A stretch of 18,258 bases of DNA, from assembly GCA_964506785.1 (NCBI GenBank), contig CAZDME010000027.1, forward strand, positions 1-18,258, in the 5' to 3' direction. Origin of the DNA: CAZDME01 sp964506785 [NCBI: uncultured bacterium] (GTDB taxonomy: Bacteria > CAZDME01 > JAYEMH01). The position numbers were made by a program, and so were the translations under genes. This document shows, piece after piece, positions 8,201 to 13,595 of the stretch; the stretch's first letter is position 1; the number at the start of each line of letters is the position of its first letter. The notes beneath the pieces are model-generated. The model was not told the DNA's origin. It saw only the letters and a list, made by a program, of their open reading frames with translations, and ran no database searches.

Positions 8201-8507
8201 CATAACCGATTTTCTCTTCATGTCCATCAGCATAAACAAGCGTTATCCCCTCTTTAAGTTGTTGTTCAAATTCCTCTAAAAGCTCTCTTTGAGCAAGTGC
8301 TCCCTGGCGCCTATTTATCACCGCAGCAAACCCTCTGGGATTTTCTGGATTTTCGTCAAATGCGGACCCTCTTAAATACCTTTCTCCCTCAGATACATTT
8401 CCCAAAGCCGGATAAGCCACGGCAGAAGAGGTAAAAACAAAAGTCTGGATAACTATCAAACTGATAACTTTAAACATCAAGCTTCTTTTAAAATTTTGTT
8501 TAGACAT
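5292..8507 (-). CDS. Large exported protein of unknown function (1071 aa) with internal repeats
   Basis: I do not recognise a family. A signal peptide is clear: basic start (KQNFKR), hydrophobic core and a likely cleavage after AVA at residue 31. Then follow a first globular part (about 40-345), a charged coiled-coil stretch (about 348-406), and a beta-rich section (about 500-760) in which a short motif recurs near residues 545, 608, 675 and 732 (EIPGTNGEMI, RLPGRPIIY, YLPGTNGGVI, YVPYSNGSMI), roughly every 57-67 residues. A second coiled coil (about 780-840) precedes an alpha/beta C-terminal domain (850-1071). The ATG has AGGAG 7 nt upstream. The gene follows the 556-aa exported protein by 198 bp of repeat-filled spacer with no evident promoter, so both may share the riboswitch promoter. 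The real function is unknown. Confidence 0.85.
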   Translation of the reverse strand: MSKQNFKRSLMFKVISLIVIQTFVFTSSAVAYPALGNVSEGERYLRGSAFDENPENPRGFAAVINRRQGALAQRELLEEFEQQLKEGITLVYADGHEEKIGYEEIKERFEIIEGNRLQEKGNPSIIISRVKKDGNFHFEGGGIADWQGRAKVPKNGFLVVDCRQAETPPKIAKDIVSLFGDNKLLEELHLFSHSGELDIDSIEEEISKTASNVLIFHLAVSEDTKEMREKFVAGVDKVAGKLPEPGNEEIKKSAAKAKISVDLLSLIPVVKQIAQIREMYPGVKIVFIHPTIMPTMDDSLSEEYLDTIIREQWASIIGEEIDERCKPAPLLGGVDKVGLKMVGKPIAMEEINLQITRLEAEKSVIERISEKSSDLTDWLKKDIAEKVAALTKEVERLKKEKEILTEASGKVAYPVILTREEKIDVQIAALEGMLSGYNEVVRGKHAEHYSTYRKEEAFKEMDYLREEIAIARKEKVNSAGRTVGAEFAGLTDEGDDTGEFSNSEEYSTGRYFYFGKAVERKFPGPGGEVKVFIPSPSRVNDKVWEEIPGTNGEMIRKIEAPYIKSIRLSEGKYKGCFDEPFIDEGESGERLPEEKMVLPNGETVLVDWRYYERLPGRPIIYESRLEPSLRIEYAKLDDGAYHPEAGFLLTPYMKVKGEDLGIEYFTDGKTVNFEDFDYLPGTNGGVIFGKANPNNIYVRQSKISPIFERFQSGKEENQIEAELSGFLGIGDDYEYVPYSNGSMIWRSNLPSVIRKIYGRGEARRILPPIGGGTLIMAGDSAAKTAERLARNKEIENINEEIITLQSSMIGEDYEAVNKKIGELIEKRDRLAAEKDIEGQEIKAEFVRGRYLASCFNCFPDIKMIELNEKEANDFTDLKNKRAIIIKDTLLLDNPGAALAIMKLVEQLDKEKIEGLKIVLAIGSKEKEDDLYQAIRQATKGIVDLKGQFDLVVSGGNLGRLVAEVKKKLGVEQIALLAPRKQANNYKKDDLGDCILILCNIGDGKDSVYQGDLALLVALKALAGKGVLTNDGKGLLTAFGNDNKNIFTIHSKPIGAKAKGIVDSYREVMDKL

Positions 8508-8577
8508 CTTTAATCTCCTATTTGCATATCGTCATTTCTAAACCGCAGATTATCGCTTATAGTTTTTTAAACCCACC

Positions 8578-8700
8578 ACCTATAACCTATTACCTATTTT
8601 TTCACCTATTATCTACAACCTACTACCTGTTTTTTTCTCCTATTACCTACTACCTATGACCTATCACCTATTTCCTATTACCTACCACCTATCGCCTATT
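8578..8700. repeat. Degenerate 7-nt tandem repeats (16 units, consensus ACCTATT)
   Basis: Sixteen heptamers lie in three phased runs: 8578-8598 (3 units), 8604-8631 (4) and 8638-8700 (9), separated by short T-rich breaks of 5 and 6 nt. The plus-strand consensus is ACCTATT (minus: AATAGGT). Positions 2-5 (CCTA) are nearly fixed while the last two vary (TT, CT, TG, TC, CC, TA). Because 7 is not a multiple of 3 and the minus reading contains TAG, the array is not coding. It fills most of the 198-bp spacer between the two exported-protein genes. The rest of the spacer (8508-8577) shows only the ribosome binding site of the downstream gene. Confidence 0.85.
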
Positions 8701-8705
8701 ATTAC

Positions 8706-10376
8706 TTATTCTTCTCCCAGCGGCCTTCTGTTTTTCAAAACAGAAATATAAAGGTCGTGGTTTGAAGCCTCGGTTATTTTGGGGGCAACCACCACATAAG
8801 AAAAATCCTTTTCCTTAAGCATCCGGGTAAGCTGCGGGGTATGAAATCCCCCGGCAATGAGAACCGCCATTGACTCCCCATCTTCTTCCATCTTGGCCAG
8901 ACTATTTTCAATTAAGGCCGCATCTCTTTTGAGAGCCGCCTGATAATAGCTTTCCAGGGTGGAAAGATTATTATCAATCAGGGCGGCATCAATCGCCTCT
9001 TTCTTTAGTTTGTATTTTCCTGCTTTGTCGTTTAAAAAATTCATCCAGTCAGAAAGGCGAATTTTTGCTTTATTAATTTGGTAAATTTCGTATTCATCCG
9101 GGGTCATCTGTAGATTAATTAAATTGGTAAGCAGGCCGACATTTTCCGAGATTTCGGAAAGCTTTCTCTCATCATTATTTTTGAAAAGTTTCTTTTTTAT
9201 CACTTCTTCCACTCCGCTTACTTCTTTTATCAGCTCGATTCCGTCAATCCGGTCGCTCAGCTCTAAATAAATAAGGTATTTATATAAATGCGGGTAGGAT
9301 TTGAGGTTAATATGACTGTTTTGAGCCAATCTCTTTAAAAAAAGGTAATAATCTTGCGATTCAATCTTCTCCAGTTGAAACCTGGCACTTTGGGCGAGAA
9401 GCTTTTTTAGTTTCTTCTCCGGAAGCACTTCGGTAAGTCTGGTTACGAGGTTCTTGGCATCGGTAATAATCTCCTCATTCTTAATGTTTTTCTCAAAAGC
9501 GGCTGCCTTGATGAAGGCTTTAAAATTAGGAAAGGAACTAAGGTCGGCGCCAAGTTCCTTGGCTGAGTTCTCAAGATATTGGTAATAATCAGTGATGGAA
9601 AGTTTCTCTTCTTCGTAGGCATCTTTTTTCTCCTCTAAGGCAATTAAGTCTTTGTTATAAATATATTTCTTTAGATTATCGGCTAATCTTTGTATATATG
9701 AGCTTTCCTCAAGGGCCTTCTCCTGGAAAGAATCCACCTTCCAGAAAGTATCCAGATGGGCATTGTAGAGTTCATCTGTTTCTACCCCGTAAAGGCTGAA
9801 TTCCAAATCAGAGATAATATCCAGATATTCCTCTCCGGCAATCTCGCCCTTTTTAAGATATTCCTCCGCCACCTCTTCCCTGAGTTCCTGAGTGCCGTAA
9901 TCTCTGAGATATGACAGGCTGACATCGCCGCTTCCTCCTTCAACTAAAATTAGTTTCACGCCCCGGTTTCTGATAAGGTTCTTCAGCATCTCAGCCGCTT
10001 TCTTTTGGGCATCATAATGACAGTGGGCGTCTTGAATATGGATAATCAGCTTTTTTTGCTTACCTTGATAAGATTCCTGGATTTTACCCAGTTCCGGAGA
10101 AATTTTAATCTGGGAAGGATAATAGAATTTTTTGGCTGTTTTTTCCGCCAGGAGGGCTGATTTCGGCTTAACTTCTTTCTTCTCCGAAACAACCTCTCTC
10201 ATCCATTGAGGTTTGGAGAAAATGCTTTTGGCCTTTGGGGTACCCAGAGCCGGCTGGATATTTATTGCCAGTATAAAAAGAAAGCTTAAAAGGCTCGAAA
10301 AAAGCTTAATTAAACTCTCTTTCCGACTGCTCTCTTTATAGCTACCCATTGGGTAGAAAAGCTTATGTCTCTTCAT
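8706..10376 (-). CDS. Exported protein with EreA/ChaN/TIKI-like motif pattern (556 aa)
   Basis: A hydrophobic segment (about residues 23-46, ending NIQPALG) forms a signal peptide or anchor, so the rest is outside the cytoplasm. IIHIQDAHCHYD (about 110-121) and a nearby LILVEGGSGD supply His and Glu residues. The middle (about 200-480) is mostly charged helices. The end has VLIAGGFHTPQLTRML (about 503-518) followed by a hydrophobic strand. An early His motif plus Glu, a long helical insert and a late G-G-x-H motif match the pattern described for the erythromycin esterase/ChaN/TraB/TIKI superfamily. I infer that relationship, not a substrate. The ATG (10376-10374) has GGGGGTGA just upstream. 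The gene lies directly behind a c-di-GMP riboswitch. No paralogue is visible in the window. Confidence 0.8.
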   Translation of the reverse strand: MKRHKLFYPMGSYKESSRKESLIKLFSSLLSFLFILAINIQPALGTPKAKSIFSKPQWMREVVSEKKEVKPKSALLAEKTAKKFYYPSQIKISPELGKIQESYQGKQKKLIIHIQDAHCHYDAQKKAAEMLKNLIRNRGVKLILVEGGSGDVSLSYLRDYGTQELREEVAEEYLKKGEIAGEEYLDIISDLEFSLYGVETDELYNAHLDTFWKVDSFQEKALEESSYIQRLADNLKKYIYNKDLIALEEKKDAYEEEKLSITDYYQYLENSAKELGADLSSFPNFKAFIKAAAFEKNIKNEEIITDAKNLVTRLTEVLPEKKLKKLLAQSARFQLEKIESQDYYLFLKRLAQNSHINLKSYPHLYKYLIYLELSDRIDGIELIKEVSGVEEVIKKKLFKNNDERKLSEISENVGLLTNLINLQMTPDEYEIYQINKAKIRLSDWMNFLNDKAGKYKLKKEAIDAALIDNNLSTLESYYQAALKRDAALIENSLAKMEEDGESMAVLIAGGFHTPQLTRMLKEKDFSYVVVAPKITEASNHDLYISVLKNRRPLGEE

Positions 10377-10394
10377 TGTTTCACCCCCATGTAT

Positions 10395-10450
10395 AAAAAA
10401 ACCGGATTACCTTTACTTTTAGCAGCCCGATTTCATAAAAAAATCGGGCT
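10395..10450 (-). terminator. Riboswitch-controlled terminator (expression platform)
   Basis: On the minus strand GGTAATCCGG (10411-10402) is followed by seven Ts (10401-10395). Its complement, allowing one G-U pair, is CCGGGTTACC (10471-10462), which is also the closing strand of the riboswitch aptamer. Between them a perfect 10-bp hairpin (10450-10441 with 10433-10424, loop 7 nt) shortens the distance. The terminator and the aptamer closing stem cannot form together, so ligand binding should prevent termination. About 18 nt separate the T-tract from the ATG and include the ribosome binding site. Confidence 0.75.
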
Positions 10451-10451
10451 A

Positions 10452-10571
10452 CCATCTTTTCGGTAACCCGGCTGTCCTTCGATTCCTCGCTTCGGCTTAA
10501 CTCAACCGAAACATTCAGGACCCGTTGGTTTTGCGCCCCCCTTCATAAGAGGGTTGCCCTTTCGAAGACTT
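10452..10571 (-). ncRNA. Cyclic-di-GMP-I (GEMM-I) riboswitch aptamer
   Basis: Read on the minus strand, conserved blocks of the GEMM-I aptamer appear in the right order: AAAGGGCAACCC (10562-10551), a GC-rich hairpin, GGGGCGCAAAACC (10539-10527), GGTCCT (10523-10518) pairing with AGGACAGCC (10478-10470), and GCCGGGTTACCG (10472-10461). They align well with the Vibrio cholerae Vc2 aptamer as I remember it. The G corresponding to Vc2 G20 (last G of AGGGC) and the C corresponding to C92 are kept, which favours c-di-GMP over cGAMP. The Vc2 GAAA tetraloop is replaced by a larger loop, and the second arm is longer. It precedes the 556-aa exported protein. Confidence 0.85.
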
Positions 10572-10583
10572 AAATTCAAAAGA

Positions 10584-10612
10584 AGTATAACACATAAAAT
10601 CCCCTTTGTCAA
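10584..10612 (-). promoter_or_regulatory. Sigma70-type promoter driving the riboswitch leader
   Basis: Minus-strand TTGACA (10612-10607) and TATACT (10589-10584) are 17 bp apart. The predicted start near 10577 is a few nucleotides before the first aptamer nucleotides, exactly where a promoter for the riboswitch transcript is needed. Confidence 0.85.
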
Positions 10613-10672
10613 ATTTTCTGACTAGGGTATACCATTTTTATTTGCTTTTCAAAGAACTTTTATTCTTAAAGA

Positions 10673-10694
10673 AGTGCCCAACATGTTTTGCACT
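10673..10694. promoter_or_regulatory. 22-bp imperfect palindrome between divergent promoters (possible operator)
   Basis: Outer arms AGTGC (10673-10677) and GCACT (10690-10694) flank an 8-bp palindrome AACATGTT (10680-10687), with two mismatched bases on each side. It sits between the riboswitch promoter and the plus-strand gene's promoter, about 38 bp upstream of the latter's -35. The shape suits a dimeric repressor, but no regulator gene in the window points to it. Apart from this and GGTATACC at 10626-10633, I see nothing else in the stretch 10613-10731. Confidence 0.35.
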
Positions 10695-10731
10695 ATCATT
10701 TTCTATATACCCCACCACTATTTTAAAGAGC

Positions 10732-10760
10732 TTGACTTATCTATCATAATAAAGTAAACT
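10732..10760 (+). promoter_or_regulatory. Putative promoter of the SGNH/TPR gene
   Basis: TTGACT (10732-10737) and TAAACT (10755-10760) are spaced by 17 bp on the plus strand. The -35 is near consensus and the -10 matches four of six positions. Transcription would start at about 10767, only about 4 nt before the ATG at 10771, so the mRNA may be leaderless or nearly so; no ribosome binding site is visible. Confidence 0.5.
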
Positions 10761-10770
10761 TTTGCCTGCA

Positions 10771-12492
10771 ATGAAAATAAATACTAAACAAAAAATAACG
10801 GCGATAGTCCTTGGGTTAGTTTTTTGCATAGTACTATTAGAGGTTGGGATACAACTGACTGGGGTTGTCTTTTTATCCATCCAAGATTATAAAAACAGAA
10901 GAGCGGTGAAGCAAAAAGGCACCTATCGTATTTTATGTTTAGGTGATTCAATGACTGCTAATAAGTTCCCTAAGCCGCTTGAGAGGGTGTTAAATAAAGA
11001 GATGCCAGAAATAAAATTTTCAGTAATAGACAAAGGAATACCAGGAGCGGATTCAAACCGTATAATGTCAATCTTAAACGAATCGATAGATAGATACAAT
11101 CCGGATATGATCATTGTAATGATGGGAAATTTCGAATGGGGAAAACTTTTGCCATATGGAGATATTAATGTTTCAAGAGCTACACCTTTAAAAAGTTACA
11201 AATTAGCGCAACTTCTATGGTCTAACATATTAGATAAAAATAAAAGAAGAAAAAAATTGAATATAGAGAACGGAGGACCAGTTAACAGCAAAAAATTATT
11301 GCAAACTAGCAATCTAAAAAAATCTACAAATGCAGAAATTCAATCTAAAAACTTGACACGACCAAACTTCAATAATGCAAAAAAATATATTGGCTTAAAA
11401 AAGAATTCGAAACGTAAATTCCTTGATTTAGAACGAGAAAAAAATTGCAAAGGTAAATATTTTTTCGTAGAGGATATAGGTGCAGATCCAAAAGGTACGT
11501 TAAGATTGAATCATCTGTCTGGACTGAGTTTAAATAAAGCTGAAGAAATGTTTAAAAAAGCTATTAAAATAGATCCTCAAAATATCACAACCCGTTTTTC
11601 ATTAGGACAGTTTTATTGGAGAATGGGAAAAATTAACAAAGTCGAAGAAATGTTTGGGAAAGCTCTAAAAGAATGTGATACACAGATTGAAACTTATTTA
11701 AAATTGGACCATTCTGATACAAAACAGAAGCAGGTTTATATACCCAGAAGAATAGTAGGCAGGATCGTGGACAGATTTTTTATATCTGGTATGCTCGGAC
11801 GAGTATATAATGACCAGGAAAAATATCATGAAGCCGAAAAAATATTAGAAGAAGCTATATTAAAAACTCCAATAAACGGTAGAGTACAGATTGATAGAGA
11901 AAACAATTATAAATATCCAATAAAAAATGGTAAAACCAAAGAAATGCTAAAGAAAATCATAGAAGAAGAACCAAGATGCTTTTGGGTTTATATTGAATTG
12001 GCACGATCTTATAAATGCCAGCACAAATATGATATGGCTGAAAAATCCCTTAAGAGAGCTATCAATTTACATTCAGGAAACCATATGTTATATGGACAAA
12101 TTGCTCTTCTTTACGCAGAACAGGGGGAAAACAGACTGTCAGAAAAATACTTTAGAAAAGCAGAGAAATTAAGATTAGAACTATGCAATCCCAGAACAAT
12201 CCGTAACTATCAGAGATTAAAGCGAATTGTAACTCAAAAAGGAATAAAACTAGTATGCATGCAGTATCCTACGCGCAACGTAAATTCATTAAAGAAAATG
12301 TTAGAGCCACATGGAAACATTATTTTTGTGGACAATGAGAAAATCTTTAAAGAAGCAATAAAACAAGAGGGAATAGATGAATATTTTATAGATATGTGCG
12401 GAGGAGACTACGGACATTACACTCCTAAAGGTAATAAGCTCTTGGCTGAAAATATTGCCAATACTATATTAAAAGAAGTCTTTAACAAATAG
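10771..12492 (+). CDS. Membrane-anchored SGNH-hydrolase-like protein with inserted TPR repeats
   Basis: From the ATG at 10771 the protein is 573 aa; a TTG at 10762 in frame would add three residues but has no support. A membrane anchor (about residues 9-35) is followed by an SGNH fold: RILCLGDSM (serine at about 60), VMMGNFEW (about 116-123), and DYGHYTPKGN with the catalytic Asp/His near 544-548. Between the second and third blocks are a basic linker (about 145-245) and TPR-like helices (about 250-470: NKAEEMFKKAIKIDPQN, YHEAEKILEEAI, YDMAEKSLKRAI). SGNH enzymes cleave or transfer acyl groups on glycans and esters, so a cell-surface polysaccharide role is possible but inferred. It is the only plus-strand gene, is visibly A-rich, and ends 6 bp from tRNA-Ala on the other strand. 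Transfer from elsewhere is plausible. Confidence 0.78.
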   Translation: MKINTKQKITAIVLGLVFCIVLLEVGIQLTGVVFLSIQDYKNRRAVKQKGTYRILCLGDSMTANKFPKPLERVLNKEMPEIKFSVIDKGIPGADSNRIMSILNESIDRYNPDMIIVMMGNFEWGKLLPYGDINVSRATPLKSYKLAQLLWSNILDKNKRRKKLNIENGGPVNSKKLLQTSNLKKSTNAEIQSKNLTRPNFNNAKKYIGLKKNSKRKFLDLEREKNCKGKYFFVEDIGADPKGTLRLNHLSGLSLNKAEEMFKKAIKIDPQNITTRFSLGQFYWRMGKINKVEEMFGKALKECDTQIETYLKLDHSDTKQKQVYIPRRIVGRIVDRFFISGMLGRVYNDQEKYHEAEKILEEAILKTPINGRVQIDRENNYKYPIKNGKTKEMLKKIIEEEPRCFWVYIELARSYKCQHKYDMAEKSLKRAINLHSGNHMLYGQIALLYAEQGENRLSEKYFRKAEKLRLELCNPRTIRNYQRLKRIVTQKGIKLVCMQYPTRNVNSLKKMLEPHGNIIFVDNEKIFKEAIKQEGIDEYFIDMCGGDYGHYTPKGNKLLAENIANTILKEVFNK

Positions 12493-12498
12493 TGGGTT

Positions 12499-12574
12499 TG
12501 GTGGAGATGAGGGGAGTTGAACCCCTGACCTCTTCCGTGCGAGGGAAGCGCTCTCCCAACTGAGCTACATCCCC
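12499..12574 (-). tRNA. tRNA-Ala(CGC)
   Basis: The 76-nt minus-strand gene folds as a standard tRNA. The acceptor is GGGGATG with CATCTCC, the D arm GCTC...GAGC, the anticodon stem CTTCC/GGAAG with loop CTCGCAC (anticodon CGC, codon GCG, Ala), and the T arm AGGGG-TTCAACT-CCCCT. Discriminator A and an encoded CCA end the gene. Its first 10 nt overlap the 3' end of the upstream exonuclease/WYL gene, including that gene's stop codon. No terminator is visible before the convergent gene. Confidence 0.97.
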
Positions 12575-13374
12575 AAATCCTTTAGCTCTAAATTTTGAGG
12601 GATAATATAATGATTCTCCACTAAAACAGCATCAATTACCCGTTTGATTTTAAAGTTGCGGATAGACTTCCGTAAATGACAGAAAGCAATAAATCCCTCA
12701 CTATCTAAAGCGTAAATGTCAACCTGCCTCCTCCGCCGCTGGGTGCTATCACTAGACCAAGGGGCAAAATAATCTATATCAACAGTTAACTTCTTAGTAA
12801 AGGCCTCATTTAAAGTGCCAATAATTTGTTTATCTCGCCCCCAGCGAATGGGAATTAAACCCTGGCGATACAAAACGAATCCATTGTTTTTACCATATTC
12901 GTAAAGGTCGCGGGTAATTAAGACATCGTCCCCACAGTAACTTTTTAATTTATCAAATTCGCCATTTCTAAAATAACGAACGGCATCTAATCCGTCGCCA
13001 CTTTTCCCTCGACCTAAACTATACTTAGCGAGCTCATCAAGCTTCAAGCGGTGTCCTAAAATAATCTCTATTTCTTCTAAAATATCCAATGTAGGAAAAT
13101 TATCCAAAACTTTGCCTCGATATGGCTCAAGAACTACATAATCAAACCTCTTTAGATTAAAACCAATAATTAAATCCGCTGCTTCCATTAATGAAAAAAG
13201 TTCGTGGAGCCTGTCTTCAGTGAAGAATAATAATCTCTCCTGTAAGTAAGAATAAACCCCGACTAGAGAAACCTTTAAGGCCCGGAAGTTCCTCCCCCCT
13301 ACTTCGGAAAAGGTATGTTGCGTCTCTAAATCTAAAACTAATTTGTCTTTCTCTTTATGTTTTTTGTTTTTCAT
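12565..13374 (-). CDS. DEDD-family 3'-5' exonuclease-like protein with C-terminal WYL-like domain
   Basis: Residues 11-165 look like an RNase H-fold 3'-5' exonuclease (YprB/RNase_H_2 type). The motifs are LVLDLET (D15, E17), IIGFNLKRFD (N73, D78) and YCGDDVLITRDLYEYG (D149/D150), so the DEDD residues seem present. Residues 205-259 (RQVDIYALDSEGFIAFCHLR followed by SIRNFKIKRV) resemble the core of a WYL domain, which senses nucleic-acid ligands in many regulators. The helix-turn-helix usual in WYL regulators is missing. The pairing suggests a ligand-controlled nuclease, but that is inference. ATG at 13374-13372 has GGAG 7 nt upstream, partly in a hairpin. The gene lies between tRNA-Leu and tRNA-Ala on one transcript, and its TAG stop (12567-12565) is inside the tRNA-Ala gene. 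Confidence 0.8.
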   Translation of the reverse strand: MKNKKHKEKDKLVLDLETQHTFSEVGGRNFRALKVSLVGVYSYLQERLLFFTEDRLHELFSLMEAADLIIGFNLKRFDYVVLEPYRGKVLDNFPTLDILEEIEIILGHRLKLDELAKYSLGRGKSGDGLDAVRYFRNGEFDKLKSYCGDDVLITRDLYEYGKNNGFVLYRQGLIPIRWGRDKQIIGTLNEAFTKKLTVDIDYFAPWSSDSTQRRRRQVDIYALDSEGFIAFCHLRKSIRNFKIKRVIDAVLVENHYIIPQNLELKDLGM

Positions 13375-13383
13375 TTCTTAACT

Positions 13384-13398
13384 CCAGCCGCAGGCTGG
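13384..13398 (-). promoter_or_regulatory. Hairpin between tRNA-Leu and the exonuclease/WYL start
   Basis: On the minus strand CCAGCC and GGCTGG form a perfect 6-bp stem with a TGC loop, beginning at the nucleotide after the encoded CCA of tRNA-Leu. The stem's last two Gs are part of the GGAG ribosome binding site of the next gene. There is no T-tract, so it is not a terminator. It could protect the 5' end of the mRNA after tRNA removal or moderate translation. Confidence 0.55.
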
Positions 13399-13483
13399 TG
13401 GTGGGGACGACAGGATTCGAACCTGCATGTCTTGCGACACTAGCCCCTCAAGCTAGCGTGTCTGCCAATTCCACCACGTCCCC
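13399..13483 (-). tRNA. tRNA-Leu(GAG)
   Basis: An 85-nt class II tRNA on the minus strand. The acceptor is GGGGACG with CGTCCCC, the anticodon stem CTAGC/GCTAG with loop TTGAGGG (anticodon GAG, codon CUC), the variable arm TGTC-GCAA-GACA, and the T loop TTCGAAT, followed by A and encoded CCA. It is the first gene behind the promoter at 13545-13573 and lies 24 nt before the exonuclease/WYL coding region. Confidence 0.97.
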
Positions 13484-13544
13484 ATAACTAACTCAAAATA
13501 TAAAACTACAAATTCAAAATTAAAATTTTTCGTCTTTTATAATC

Positions 13545-13573
13545 AATATAACCGAACTAAAAGCTTTTGTCAA
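13545..13573 (-). promoter_or_regulatory. Consensus promoter of the tRNA-Leu / exonuclease-WYL / tRNA-Ala unit
   Basis: Minus-strand TTGACA (13573-13568) and TATATT (13550-13545) have a 17-bp spacer. A start near 13538 gives a leader of about 55 nt before tRNA-Leu. I found no other promoter before the exonuclease/WYL gene or tRNA-Ala, so all three probably share this one. The promoter begins 23 bp after the end of the peptide transporter operon. Confidence 0.85.
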
Positions 13574-13595
13574 CGCAATAGCAGTTAATTAATGC

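Noticed and set aside
8578-8700. CRISPR array
   Set aside because: Units are only 7 nt and directly adjacent, with no spacers or cas genes.
10452-10571. Cobalamin or other riboswitch class
   Set aside because: The blocks and their order fit GEMM-I closely, and the characteristic B12-box sequence is absent.
10762-10770. TTG start for the SGNH/TPR gene three codons before the ATG
   Set aside because: No ribosome binding site and it would lie upstream of the predicted transcription start; ATG at 10771 is simpler.
10613-12574. Integrated element bounded by tRNA-Ala attachment repeats
   Set aside because: I found no second copy of the tRNA-Ala 3' end near 10600-10770 and no integrase, so the A-rich gene cannot be called an integrated element on this evidence.
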